Assembly: GCA_903879775.1 (NCBI GenBank)
Contig: CAIRMY010000145.1
Span: 1 to 17,743, forward strand
Source: an uncultured Bacteroidota bacterium
GTDB taxonomy: Bacteria > Bacteroidota > Bacteroidia > NS11-12g > UBA955
Direction: 5' to 3'
Length of the DNA stretch: 17,743 nt
Shown here: in pieces, positions 1 through 7,331 of the stretch
Layout: every line of letters begins with the position of its first letter
Position numbering within the stretch: the first letter of the stretch is position 1
The notes under the pieces: generated by a model
Seen by the model: the letters and a program-made list of their open reading frames with translations, nothing else
Told to the model about the DNA's origin: nothing
The model's database searches: none
Translations under genes and position numbers: made by a program

Positions 1-12
1 AATTCTCTTTAC

Positions 13-2460
13 ATGCGTAAATTTTTAATATTATTTTCTGCAATTTCTGCAACTTTAAGCATTTCGTTAAATGCACAAAATTTAAAAAATAACCCAACTT
101 CAAATCATGGTAACAAATTTGAACAATTGGGTAAAATTTTAACAGATGCAAACAATTATCGTACTGCTTCTGGTGCACCGGGACATGCATATTGGCAGCA
201 AAAGGCAGACTATAAAATTGACGCTCATTTAGATGAAAATTCTCGCTATTTGAACGGTGATGAAACCATCACATATTTCAATAATTCACCTGATAATTTA
301 ACCTATTTATGGTTGCAACTAGATGAAAATGAGCACAATCCTAAAGGAGAAAACAACTACTTTAACGAAAGTGGACATTCTAAAATCACAAGTGTTGGTG
401 AATTAGAAAATTTGGATGTAAAAACCAAACTCGATGGTTATGGAATGCAAATTTTATCTGTGACAGACTTGTTGGGTAACCCAATTCCTTTCACCATCAA
501 CAACACCATGATGCGCATTGATTTAAAACAAACCTTAATGGCTAAATCGAATGTGAGTTTCAAAGTAAAATGGACGTATAAAATTCCTGAAAGAAAGAAA
601 ATTGGCGGCCGTGGTGGATACGAATATTTCGAAAAAGATGGCAACGATTTGTTTACAATTTCGCAATGGTATCCAAGAATGTGCGTTTACAGCGATTATC
701 AAGGTTGGAATCACAAACAATTTACAGGCAGAGGTGAATTCTCATTGGTTTTTGGAAACTTCGAAGTGAACATGAAAGTTCCTGCAGATCATATTATTGC
801 AGCAACGGGTGAATGTCAGAATTATCAAGAAGTCCTCACTCCTGCACAATTAAATCGTTGGAAACTTGCTCAAACTGCTACTGAACCTTTAGAAATTGTA
901 ACTTTAGACGAAGCAAAAAACAAAGAAAAATATCCCTCAAGAGAAAAACCATACAAAATTTGGAAGTATAAAGCTTCAAATGTGAGGGACTTTGCCTGGG
1001 GAAGTTCAAGAAAATTCACGTGGGACGCAATGCCAATCACGGTAGACGGTAAAAAAATCATGTGTATGAGCTACTACCCTAAAGAATCTTATCATTTGTA
1101 TAAGAAGTATTCCACCAAAGTGGTTGCACACACCATTAAAACCTATTCAAAACATACAATTCCTTATGCCTATCCTGTTGCAATTAGCGTTGAAGCATCA
1201 AGTGGAATGGAATACCCTATGATTTGTTTCAACTACGGAAGAACTGAAGATGATGGCACTTATACTGCTGGAACAAAATATGGTATGATTGGTGTGATTA
1301 TTCACGAGGTTGGACATAATTTCTTCCCGATGATCATCAACAGCGACGAAAGAAACTGGAGTTGGATGGATGAAGGTTTGAATACATTTGTGCAATTTTT
1401 AGCGGAACAAGAGTTCGACAATAATTATCCATCAAGAAGAGGTCCTGCACACAAAATTGTGGATTACATGAAGTTACCTAAAGAAAGATTGGAACCAATC
1501 ATGACAAACTCTGAAAACATCATCGAATTTGGTCCGAATGCTTATGCAAAACCAGCAACGGCATTGAATATTTTGAGGGAAACGGTTATAGGCAGAGAAC
1601 TTTTTGATTACGCCTTCAAAGAATATTGCAAACGTTGGGCATACAAACACCCATCTCCTACAGACTTTTTCAGAACAATGGAAGACGCTTCTGGTGTCGA
1701 TTTAGATTGGTACTGGAGAGCTTGGTTTTATGATATTGAACCAGTTGACGTTCGTTTAGATACTGTAATTGCGTATAAAGTTGTAGCGCCACAAACAGTT
1801 CCTGTTGTGATGGATACTTTGAGAAAAGGCAAAATGAACAGCAACACTGTTACAATTCCAACCTCTCTAAAGTCAAACAAAAGTGCTCCTTCAATCAACA
1901 CAAGTGGAGAATACATTCATGTGTCAAGACTTAGAAATAAAGCATCAGGAATGAAATTTGCGGTTGATACAGATACGACTTTGAGGGACTTTTACTTTTA
2001 CTATGACGAAGAAAAAGACACGTTTAATACTTGGAAATCGAAGTCGAAAAACAGTGTTGACCCAAGTATTCCAATGGTTGTCAATAAATACCGAAACTAC
2101 GAATCTGTAAGTCCTGAGGTTGCATCAAAATTCGAAAATCAATATTACTACGAATTGCAATTATCGAATGTTGGCGGAGCGGTAACCCCAGTGATTATTC
2201 AATGGAATTTCACCGATGGCAGCAGCGAGGTAGATTATATCAACGCCTATATTTGGAGAAAGAATGAATTCAAATTCACGAAGAACTTCATGAAAACCAA
2301 AGAAGTTGCAAGTATTTTAATTGACCCATTCAAAGAGACTGCCGATATCAACGAAAACGACAATTTCTGGCCTAAAGGCGAAACCAAACCAAGTCGTGTT
2401 GAACTTTTCAAAATGAAAGATCAACCGGAAAGTAAAAATCCGATGCAAAGGAAGAAGTAG
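13..2460 (+). CDS. Secreted M1-family zinc metallopeptidase (aminopeptidase N-like)
   Basis: This 815-residue protein starts with a Sec signal peptide (basic MRK, hydrophobic core, likely cleavage after LNAQ near residue 22), so it should act in the periplasm or outside the cell. The gluzincin zinc site is complete: HEVGH at residues 431-435 and a third ligand E454 in WMDEGLNTF, giving HExxH-x18-E. The M1 exopeptidase motif appears as GMEYP (398-402), a variant of GAMEN, and Y511 in NAYAKPA fits the transition-state tyrosine. M1 enzymes normally remove N-terminal residues from peptides. The C-terminal third is less conserved and ends in a lysine-rich tail without an obvious type IX sorting domain. 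The start is only 12 bases into the window, so no promoter can be judged. Family assignment is secure; substrate is unknown. It carries two TGAGGGAC octamers. Confidence 0.93.
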   Translation: MRKFLILFSAISATLSISLNAQNLKNNPTSNHGNKFEQLGKILTDANNYRTASGAPGHAYWQQKADYKIDAHLDENSRYLNGDETITYFNNSPDNLTYLWLQLDENEHNPKGENNYFNESGHSKITSVGELENLDVKTKLDGYGMQILSVTDLLGNPIPFTINNTMMRIDLKQTLMAKSNVSFKVKWTYKIPERKKIGGRGGYEYFEKDGNDLFTISQWYPRMCVYSDYQGWNHKQFTGRGEFSLVFGNFEVNMKVPADHIIAATGECQNYQEVLTPAQLNRWKLAQTATEPLEIVTLDEAKNKEKYPSREKPYKIWKYKASNVRDFAWGSSRKFTWDAMPITVDGKKIMCMSYYPKESYHLYKKYSTKVVAHTIKTYSKHTIPYAYPVAISVEASSGMEYPMICFNYGRTEDDGTYTAGTKYGMIGVIIHEVGHNFFPMIINSDERNWSWMDEGLNTFVQFLAEQEFDNNYPSRRGPAHKIVDYMKLPKERLEPIMTNSENIIEFGPNAYAKPATALNILRETVIGRELFDYAFKEYCKRWAYKHPSPTDFFRTMEDASGVDLDWYWRAWFYDIEPVDVRLDTVIAYKVVAPQTVPVVMDTLRKGKMNSNTVTIPTSLKSNKSAPSINTSGEYIHVSRLRNKASGMKFAVDTDTTLRDFYFYYDEEKDTFNTWKSKSKNSVDPSIPMVVNKYRNYESVSPEVASKFENQYYYELQLSNVGGAVTPVIIQWNFTDGSSEVDYINAYIWRKNEFKFTKNFMKTKEVASILIDPFKETADINENDNFWPKGETKPSRVELFKMKDQPESKNPMQRKK
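983..990 (+). repeat. TGAGGGAC octamer, copy 1
   Basis: Lies in the M1 peptidase gene, read as GTG AGG GAC (Val-Arg-Asp). Sense orientation relative to its gene; flanks are G before and TTT after. Confidence 0.7.
1982..1989 (+). repeat. TGAGGGAC octamer, copy 2
   Basis: Second copy in the M1 peptidase gene, read as TTG AGG GAC (Leu-Arg-Asp), sense orientation; flanks TT before and TTT after. Confidence 0.7.
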
Positions 2461-2462
2461 AA

Positions 2463-2514
2463 TTAGGGTTTAGGGTTTAGCGTTTAGGGTTTAGGGTTTA
2501 GCGTTTAGGGTTTG
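2463..2514. repeat. Telomere-like heptamer array TTTAGGG/TTTAGCG
   Basis: Starting three bases after the peptidase stop codon, the + strand reads as consecutive heptamers in strict 7-base register: a truncated TTAGGG, then TTTAGGG, TTTAGCG, TTTAGGG, TTTAGGG, TTTAGCG, TTTAGGG, TTTG. The variable positions are 5 and 6 of the unit. The same TTTAnnG unit recurs at 6440-6474. Its role is unknown; it sits in the gap between convergent genes and pairs with the following decamers. Confidence 0.9.
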
Positions 2515-2523
2515 ATAAACCCT
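2507..2523. terminator. Possible bidirectional terminator hairpin between convergent genes
   Basis: AGGGTTT (2507-2513), loop GAT, AAACCCT (2517-2523) form a perfect 7-bp stem at the junction of the two repeat arrays, and further GGGTTT/AAACCC pairings are possible in shifted registers. It lies between the 3' ends of the peptidase and the amidase. There is no clean oligo-T tract, so termination is an inference from position and pairing. Confidence 0.4.
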
Positions 2524-2554
2524 TATAAACCTTTATAAACCCTTATAAACCTTT
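2515..2554. repeat. Decamer tandem array ATAAACC(C/T)TT x4
   Basis: Four exact-length units alternate: ATAAACCCTT, ATAAACCTTT, ATAAACCCTT, ATAAACCTTT, that is, a 20-bp unit repeated twice. The array abuts the heptamer array and is roughly its inverse complement (AAACCC against GGGTTT). Units 3 and 4 run into the amidase gene and supply its last Gly-Leu codons and its stop. Confidence 0.9.
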
Positions 2555-3301
2555 TCTATCTTTCAGAAACGGAAACCTTTCTCTAAACTGCTCCATTGGT
2601 GCTTTTTCAATGAGCACATGAACAATTTGCTCTCTATTTTCGATTGGGGCAACCCTATATTCACCTGAAAAATCAATGAGCTGAGAATGACCGCTGTGCT
2701 TAATCCCATTTCCATCGTCGCCAACGCGATTTACACCCACAACATAGCATTGATTTTCAATGGCTCTCGCTGTGAGTAAGGTATTCCAAGCTTTCATTCT
2801 GGCCGCAGGCCAATTGGCAACAAACAACATTAAATCGGCGCCAGCCAATTTTCGCATTTGCTCTGGAAATCTTAAATCGTAACAGATAAATGGAGCAATT
2901 GTCCAACCTTGAAAATTAAATGTATCCGATTCAGTTCCACACTGATAATGTTCGTTTTCCTGACCAAAACTAAACAAGTGATTTTTATCGTATTGATGGA
3001 TAATTTCGCCTTGATAAACCGCCAAAAAGCGATTGTAAAATTGTCCGTTTTCTTCAATTGCCAAACTGCCACAAATCAATTTGTTTGAGCTGGCAATTTT
3101 CATCCAATCAACCGCTTCCCCATCCATTTTTTGGGCAAACTCTTTTTGATTCATTGTAAATCCTGTTGCAAACATTTCTGGTAAAACAACCAAACTGCCT
3201 TCATGGGCTTGTTGAATATGCCAATTCAATCGGGTGAGGTTTGCTATGGCGTTCTCCCAAACCAAATTTGTTTGAACTAAATAAATGTCTAAAGACTGCA
3301 T
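2543..3301 (-). CDS. Omega-amidase, YafV-type (nitrilase superfamily)
   Basis: The 252-residue product is a full-length carbon-nitrogen hydrolase of the nitrilase superfamily. The catalytic triad is visible as E42 (PEMF), K106 (YDKNHLF) and C140 (ICYDLRFPE). The ANWPAARMKAWNTLL segment that follows is characteristic of YafV-like omega-amidases, which hydrolyse alpha-ketoglutaramate or alpha-ketosuccinamate to the keto acid and ammonia. It has no signal peptide, so it is cytoplasmic. Its first 13 bases overlap the end of the aminotransferase gene, indicating co-transcription. This pairing is known from methionine salvage, where glutamine donates the amino group to 4-methylthio-2-oxobutanoate and the amidase removes the resulting ketoglutaramate. 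The last codons and stop fall in the ATAAACC decamer array, so the extreme C-terminus may be repeat-derived. Confidence 0.9.
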   Translation of the reverse strand: MQSLDIYLVQTNLVWENAIANLTRLNWHIQQAHEGSLVVLPEMFATGFTMNQKEFAQKMDGEAVDWMKIASSNKLICGSLAIEENGQFYNRFLAVYQGEIIHQYDKNHLFSFGQENEHYQCGTESDTFNFQGWTIAPFICYDLRFPEQMRKLAGADLMLFVANWPAARMKAWNTLLTARAIENQCYVVGVNRVGDDGNGIKHSGHSQLIDFSGEYRVAPIENREQIVHVLIEKAPMEQFRERFPFLKDRKGL

Positions 3302-4449
3302 AAAATATTGGCTGCTTGAATGATCGTTTCATCGTTTTTTGCAAAACAAAATCTCAAAAGGTTGGTTTTTTCGCGATTTTCGCAAAAAGCACTCACAGGA
3401 ATACTTGCAATTTTCGCAACTTTTGTGAGTTCTACTGAAAATTCATAGTCATTCATGAGGGACATTTCCTGGGTTCCTTCATATTTCAGAATTTGGAAAT
3501 AGGATCCTTGGCAAGGCAATAATTTCCATTGTGAGTTTTGCAAATGTTCTCGGAACAAATTACGCTTTTGCTCATAAAACACAGACAAGTTCTTTTCCCA
3601 TTGATTTGGAATTTTCATGAAATTTTCAATGCCAAATTGGGCTGTGCTATTGCATGCAAATGCTAAAAACTGGTATACTTTTCGAAGTTCTGCGGTCATG
3701 GATTCACAGGCCGACAAATAGCCTAGCTTCCACCCTGTGCAATGGTATGTTTTTCCAAATGATGAAACTTTTATGCAGCGGTTTTTAAGTCCCTCAATAT
3801 TTAAAACTGAAATATGTTTACCACCATCAAAAACCATGTGCTCATAGACTTCATCTGACAATACATAAGCGTTTGACTGCTGAACGATATCCGACAACGC
3901 ATTCCAATCTTCTTGTGAAAAGACGGTACCGAGCGGATTGTGAGGTGTGTTTACAATGATAAGTTTGGTTTTAGCATTCACTTTCGACTTCACCACGTCC
4001 CATGGAATTGAAAAATCGTGAAGGTTTATAGTGACTCTCACTGTTTTGCCTCCCGCCAATGCAATTGCTGGTTCATAGCTATCGTACGCAGGCTCCAAAA
4101 TCAATACCTCGTCACCTGGTTTTACAAGTGTTTGAATGGCCACAAATAATCCAACCGTAGCGCCAGGAACAACCGTAATTTCTGACTCTGGATTTAATCT
4201 ATTGCCATGAATTTCAGATTCTTTTTTTGCAATTTCTTCACGAAACGACAAATAACCGGGCATTGGAGCATATTGGTTTTTGCCTGAATTCATTGCATCT
4301 GTAACAAATTGAATCAATTCTGAGGGAGGATTGAATTCCGGAAATCCCTGTGCCAAATTCAGTGCTTGTTGCTGTGTTGCAAGTTGCGACATCACTGAAA
4401 AAATGGATTGTCCTACATTTGGTAATTTAGAATCTATAATCAACGACAT
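3289..4449 (-). CDS. PLP-dependent aminotransferase, methionine/glutamine type (YbdL-like)
   Basis: This 386-residue class I/II (fold type I) aminotransferase carries the PLP-binding lysine K233 in SSFGKTYHCTGWKLGY, with N171 (NTPHNPLG) and D199/Y202 (SDEVYEH) contacting the cofactor and R366 (LLRFCF) as the substrate carboxylate anchor. The N-terminal segment LNLAQGFPEFNPP and the GKNQYAP stretch match the methionine aminotransferase/kynurenine aminotransferase subgroup. Likely reactions are transamination of methionine, glutamine or aromatic amino acids with 2-oxo acids in the cytoplasm. The gene overlaps the downstream omega-amidase by 13 bases, which favours glutamine as an amino donor. 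It is divergent from the sugar transporter across a 202-base gap. The exact substrate cannot be fixed from sequence alone. Confidence 0.9.
   Translation of the reverse strand: MSLIIDSKLPNVGQSIFSVMSQLATQQQALNLAQGFPEFNPPSELIQFVTDAMNSGKNQYAPMPGYLSFREEIAKKESEIHGNRLNPESEITVVPGATVGLFVAIQTLVKPGDEVLILEPAYDSYEPAIALAGGKTVRVTINLHDFSIPWDVVKSKVNAKTKLIIVNTPHNPLGTVFSQEDWNALSDIVQQSNAYVLSDEVYEHMVFDGGKHISVLNIEGLKNRCIKVSSFGKTYHCTGWKLGYLSACESMTAELRKVYQFLAFACNSTAQFGIENFMKIPNQWEKNLSVFYEQKRNLFREHLQNSQWKLLPCQGSYFQILKYEGTQEMSLMNDYEFSVELTKVAKIASIPVSAFCENREKTNLLRFCFAKNDETIIQAANILCSL
3456..3463 (+). repeat. TGAGGGAC octamer, copy 3
   Basis: Antisense within the aminotransferase gene, where the complementary strand reads TCC CTC Atg (Ser-Leu-Met). 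Flanks CA before, ATT after. Confidence 0.7.
3789..3796 (-). repeat. TGAGGGAC octamer, copy 4
   Basis: Sense within the aminotransferase gene, read as GAG GGA Ctt (Glu-Gly-Leu). Flanks AT before, TTA after on the minus strand. Confidence 0.7.
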
Positions 4450-4651
4450 TGTTGCGAAGTTATGTGGAATTTAGAAAATTTAAAGCATCGGGATTCACGA
4501 ACCAAAAAAATTCACTAAATATTGTAAATGCTACAATAAGAATAAAAATTGTAAATCAATGAGTTACACGCCAACGGAATTTAATTTCAGTTGATTTTTT
4601 TGAACTTCAAACAAATTTGGTTTTATTTGTTGAAATATAATCAATAAACAA
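4450..4651. promoter_or_regulatory. Divergent promoter region between aminotransferase and sugar transporter
   Basis: This 202-base AT-rich gap must hold the promoters for both flanking divergent genes. I found no exact TAnnTTTG element on either strand; the nearest on the + strand is TTATTTGT about 25 bases before the transporter start. It contains a 17-base inverted repeat and a direct copy of ATTGTAAAT, listed separately. No RNA gene or small ORF is evident. Confidence 0.45.
4521..4537. promoter_or_regulatory. Operator-like inverted repeat ATTGTA-n5-TACAAT
   Basis: The arms ATTGTA (4521-4526) and TACAAT (4532-4537) are perfect inverted copies separated by five bases, and ATTGTAAAT recurs as a direct repeat at 4548-4556. 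Placement in a divergent gap suggests a regulator-binding site. In DNA this AT-rich a six-base dyad can occur by chance. Confidence 0.3.
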
Positions 4652-6436
4652 ATGAGCCAACAATTAAAACCAACAAACTATGGAGCTTTATCAACGCTAA
4701 CCACTGTATTCTTTTTTTGGGGATTTATTGCTGCAGGAAATAGTGTATTCATACCATTCTGCAAGAATTATTTTCACTTAGACCAATTTCAAAGTCAGTT
4801 GATAGATTTTGCCTTCTACTTGGCATATTTCGTTGGGGCTTTGTTTTTATTCGTTGCTGGTTCCATCAAAAATCAAGATTTGGTTGGCACTTGGGGGTAT
4901 AAGAAAAGTATTGTTTACGGCCTAGGATTTTCTGCGTTAGGTGCTGCCATCATGATTATTTCGGTTTATATGAATGTTTTTGGAGGGATGTTGATGGGAC
5001 TTTTTGTGGTTGCACTTGGTTTTTCCTTACAACAAACATCTGCCAATCCGTTTATGATTTCCCTCGGAGATGAGTCAACAGGAAGCAACAGAATTAGTTT
5101 AGGTGGTGGTATCAATAGTTTGGGCACATCAATTGGGCCATTAATTGTTGCGTTGAGCTTATTTGGAAAAGCATCGGCAATTAAAGATGAAGATATTGCA
5201 GCATTGAGCTTGAATAAAGTAATCATTTTATATGCAGCGGTTGGTTTGCTTTTTATTTTGATTGCAGCAATGTTTGGGGTATCTAAAAAAGTGCCTTCTG
5301 GAATTTTTGAAGACAAGCCAGAAAAAGCAAAAAAGGCTATGAATTCTTTGTTGGCCATGACAGCACTTTTGGTTGTGTGTTTTATTCCGGTTTTCAGCAG
5401 TTATAAAAGTCAAGAAGCTTATGAAATTGTAAAATTAGAATCAAAACAAGGTGAAATTAAAAAATCTATAAGTGGTTTACAGCCAACATTGACAGAGAAA
5501 GAACTCAATGCTAAATTGAGTCAAAACTCAGAATACTCAACGCTTAATCAATCGATCAAAGCATTAAAGCAACCTCTTGAGAAAACACGTTTAAACTGGT
5601 TATTGTTAGGATTGGTTGTAGTTGTTGGAGGTTTATTATTTGCTTTTGTTTCAAGTAAGAAATCACCTCAAGGTTGGGGCGCCATGCAATATCCTCAATT
5701 GAGTTTGGGTATGTTGGCAATCTTTGTATACGTTGGTGTTGAAGTTGCAATAGGAAGTAATTTAGGCGAATTGTTAAAGAAAGAATCGTTTGGCGGATTT
5801 ACCTCAAGCGAAATTGCACCATTCATTGCGATGTATTGGGGCAGTTTAATGATTGGACGTTGGACAGGTGCTGTGAGCGCCTTAAACTTATCCGAAATGG
5901 CAAAAAAATGGCTGAGAACCTTCATGCCGTTGATTGCATTTGGTGTCGTGATGTTTTTCACTTGGATGGCTGGTTATAACATTGTTCCTCTAAAATGGTA
6001 CTTTTTATGCGTATTGGTTCAAATGTTGGCCTTCTACTTTTCAAATGACAAGCCTGCATTTACTCTAATGGTATTTGGAATTTTAGGGACACTTGCTACA
6101 ATTGTTGGATTGATGAACACTGGAAACATTGGAATTTACGCATTTTTATCTGCGGGATTGTTCTTGTCGATCATGTGGCCTTGTATTTTCTCGCTATCTG
6201 TTGCTGGTTTGGGCAAATATCAATCTCAAGGTGCTGGATTTTTGGTGATGATGATCTTAGGTGGTGCTATCTTACCTCCTATTCAAGGTAAACTTGCTGA
6301 TATCATTGGCATTCATGAATCGTTCTTCATTGCAACCATTGCATTTTTATACCTCACCTATTTCGCATATTTCGTGAAGAAATCATTACAAAAACAAGGC
6401 ATTGAATTCGATCAAAAAATCGAAGGGGGACATTGA
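4652..6436 (+). CDS. FucP-type sugar:H+ symporter, MFS, enlarged
   Basis: The 594-residue polytopic membrane protein begins with the FucP/GluP signature of Bacteroidota sugar MFS proteins (FFFWGFIAAGNSVFIPF, then FQSQLIDFAFYLAYFVGAL and WGYKKSIVYGLGF). It probably imports a hexose or similar sugar by proton symport. Family members usually have about 400-450 residues and 12 helices. This one adds material in the centre: after helix 6 come a hydrophobic helix (about 228-249), a 64-residue hydrophilic, probably helical loop (about 250-313, many K/E/Q) and another helix (about 314-334). An extra hydrophobic pair also appears around 425-470, so I count about 16 segments by eye. The gene is divergent from the aminotransferase. 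Its 3' end is followed within 4 bases by the second heptamer array. Substrate is unknown. Confidence 0.85.
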   Translation: MSQQLKPTNYGALSTLTTVFFFWGFIAAGNSVFIPFCKNYFHLDQFQSQLIDFAFYLAYFVGALFLFVAGSIKNQDLVGTWGYKKSIVYGLGFSALGAAIMIISVYMNVFGGMLMGLFVVALGFSLQQTSANPFMISLGDESTGSNRISLGGGINSLGTSIGPLIVALSLFGKASAIKDEDIAALSLNKVIILYAAVGLLFILIAAMFGVSKKVPSGIFEDKPEKAKKAMNSLLAMTALLVVCFIPVFSSYKSQEAYEIVKLESKQGEIKKSISGLQPTLTEKELNAKLSQNSEYSTLNQSIKALKQPLEKTRLNWLLLGLVVVVGGLLFAFVSSKKSPQGWGAMQYPQLSLGMLAIFVYVGVEVAIGSNLGELLKKESFGGFTSSEIAPFIAMYWGSLMIGRWTGAVSALNLSEMAKKWLRTFMPLIAFGVVMFFTWMAGYNIVPLKWYFLCVLVQMLAFYFSNDKPAFTLMVFGILGTLATIVGLMNTGNIGIYAFLSAGLFLSIMWPCIFSLSVAGLGKYQSQGAGFLVMMILGGAILPPIQGKLADIIGIHESFFIATIAFLYLTYFAYFVKKSLQKQGIEFDQKIEGGH

Positions 6437-6439
6437 GAA

Positions 6440-6474
6440 TTTAGCGTTTAATGTTTAGGGTTTAGCGTTTAATT
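6440..6474. repeat. TTTAnnG heptamer array, second locus
   Basis: Four bases after the transporter stop the + strand reads TTTAGCG, TTTAATG, TTTAGGG, TTTAGCG, TTTAATT, again in strict 7-base register and with the same variable positions as the array at 2463-2514. The segment TTTAATGTTTA (6447-6457) has a perfect 11-bp inverted match at 6495-6505, so the array can fold back on the following CATTAAA units. Confidence 0.85.
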
Positions 6475-6490
6475 ATTCAATTTACGTTGA

Positions 6491-6518
6491 ACATTAAACA
6501 TTAAACATTAAACATTAA
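6491..6518. repeat. Tandem ACATTAA heptamers x4
   Basis: Four identical ACATTAA units run head to tail; on the complementary strand they are TTTAATG units, so this block is the inverted counterpart of the array at 6440-6474. It ends directly at the start region of the glycosyltransferase and may place a promoter element there. Perfect identity of the four units suggests recent slippage or expansion. Confidence 0.9.
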
Positions 6519-6523
6519 ATTTG
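6516..6523 (+). promoter_or_regulatory. Possible -7 element TAAATTTG for the glycosyltransferase
   Basis: TAAATTTG fits the Bacteroidota TAnnTTTG consensus and is formed by the last ACATTAA unit plus TTTG. Only six bases separate it from ATG 6530, so a transcript from here would be nearly leaderless. A TTG at 6487-6489 is 26 bases upstream, longer than usual. The match may be fortuitous. Confidence 0.35.
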
Positions 6524-6529
6524 CAATGC

Positions 6530-7324
6530 ATGAATCGAGGTCGGCTTTCAGTTGTAATTATCACTTTCAATGAAGAAAACAACATTGGAAATTGTATACA
6601 ATCTGTAAAATCACTGGCCGATGAAATCATTGTAGTCGACAGTTTTTCTCAAGATAGAACATGCGAAATTGCTGAGAATATGGGGGCAATTGTTGTTCAA
6701 CATGCTTTTGAGGGACATATTCAGCAAAAGAATTGGGCCAAGGACCAAGCAAATTTCGATTGGGTGCTGAGTTTAGATGCAGATGAATGTTTAAGCACTG
6801 AATTGTTCGATTCCATTTTAAATATTAAAATGGGCCAATTTTCAGAAACTACAATCGAAAACAAACCCATTTTAGGGTACTCCATGAGCCGATTGAACCA
6901 TTTAGGTGGTCGTCCAATCAAAGGTTGTGGTTGGTATCCAGATCGAAAATTGAGATTGTGGAATAGACGAAGTGGGCATTGGGCAGGCACAAACCCCCAT
7001 GACAGATTTGAACTGAAAGATTCATCTGTTGAAAAACACATGAATGGAGACATTTTACACTTTACCTACATCAATAAAAAGGCGGTTTTGACTCAAGCCA
7101 TAAAATTTGGAAACATTGGAGCAAAAACACTTGAAAACGCCTTTCTACTCGCCATCATTTTAAAATTTATGACAAGTCCCTCAATCAAGTTTTTAAAAAA
7201 CTATTTCATCAAAGGTGGATTCAAATATGGATGGAGTGGTTTATACATCTGCGCATGTCAATGGTTAGAATCGTTCATTAAATACGGCAAAGGCATTCTT
7301 TTAAACGTTTACAAAATCTTTTAA
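6530..7324 (+). CDS. Family 2 glycosyltransferase, WaaE/KdtX-like
   Basis: The product has 264 residues when started at ATG 6530. A TTG nine bases upstream is also in frame but lies in the repeat and promoter-like DNA, so I reject it. The N-terminal GT-A fold begins at once with LSVVIITFNEENNIGNC, followed by ADEIIVVDSFSQD and the metal/nucleotide-sugar DxD motif in LSLDADE (D83, D85). The later GGRPIKGCGWYPDRKLRLW segment is typical of WaaE-like beta-glycosyltransferases that add sugars to lipopolysaccharide core. The C-terminus (FLKNYFIKGGFKYGWSGLY) is an amphipathic, possibly membrane-associated region. It should act at the inner face of the cytoplasmic membrane in surface glycan synthesis. 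It stands alone, convergent with rnhB with seven bases between them. Confidence 0.87.
   Translation: MNRGRLSVVIITFNEENNIGNCIQSVKSLADEIIVVDSFSQDRTCEIAENMGAIVVQHAFEGHIQQKNWAKDQANFDWVLSLDADECLSTELFDSILNIKMGQFSETTIENKPILGYSMSRLNHLGGRPIKGCGWYPDRKLRLWNRRSGHWAGTNPHDRFELKDSSVEKHMNGDILHFTYINKKAVLTQAIKFGNIGAKTLENAFLLAIILKFMTSPSIKFLKNYFIKGGFKYGWSGLYICACQWLESFIKYGKGILLNVYKIF
6709..6716 (+). repeat. TGAGGGAC octamer, copy 5
   Basis: Sense within the glycosyltransferase gene, read as GAG GGA Cat (Glu-Gly-His). Flanks TTT before, ATA after. Confidence 0.7.
7176..7183 (-). repeat. TGAGGGAC octamer, copy 6
   Basis: Antisense within the glycosyltransferase gene, whose coding strand reads aGT CCC TCA (Ser-Pro-Ser). 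Flanks AT before, TTG after on the minus strand. Confidence 0.7.
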
Positions 7325-7331
7325 CTCATTT

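Noticed and set aside
2463..2554. CRISPR array or true telomere
   Set aside because: Units of 7 and 10 bases have no spacers, no cas genes are present, and the array is internal between two genes.
4966..5358. Minus-strand ORF of 130 codons inside the transporter gene
   Set aside because: It is a shadow of the membrane protein's codons, with low-complexity composition and no motif.
6521..6529. TTG start for the glycosyltransferase
   Set aside because: It lies inside repeat and promoter-like DNA; ATG 6530 leaves the GT-A motif intact.
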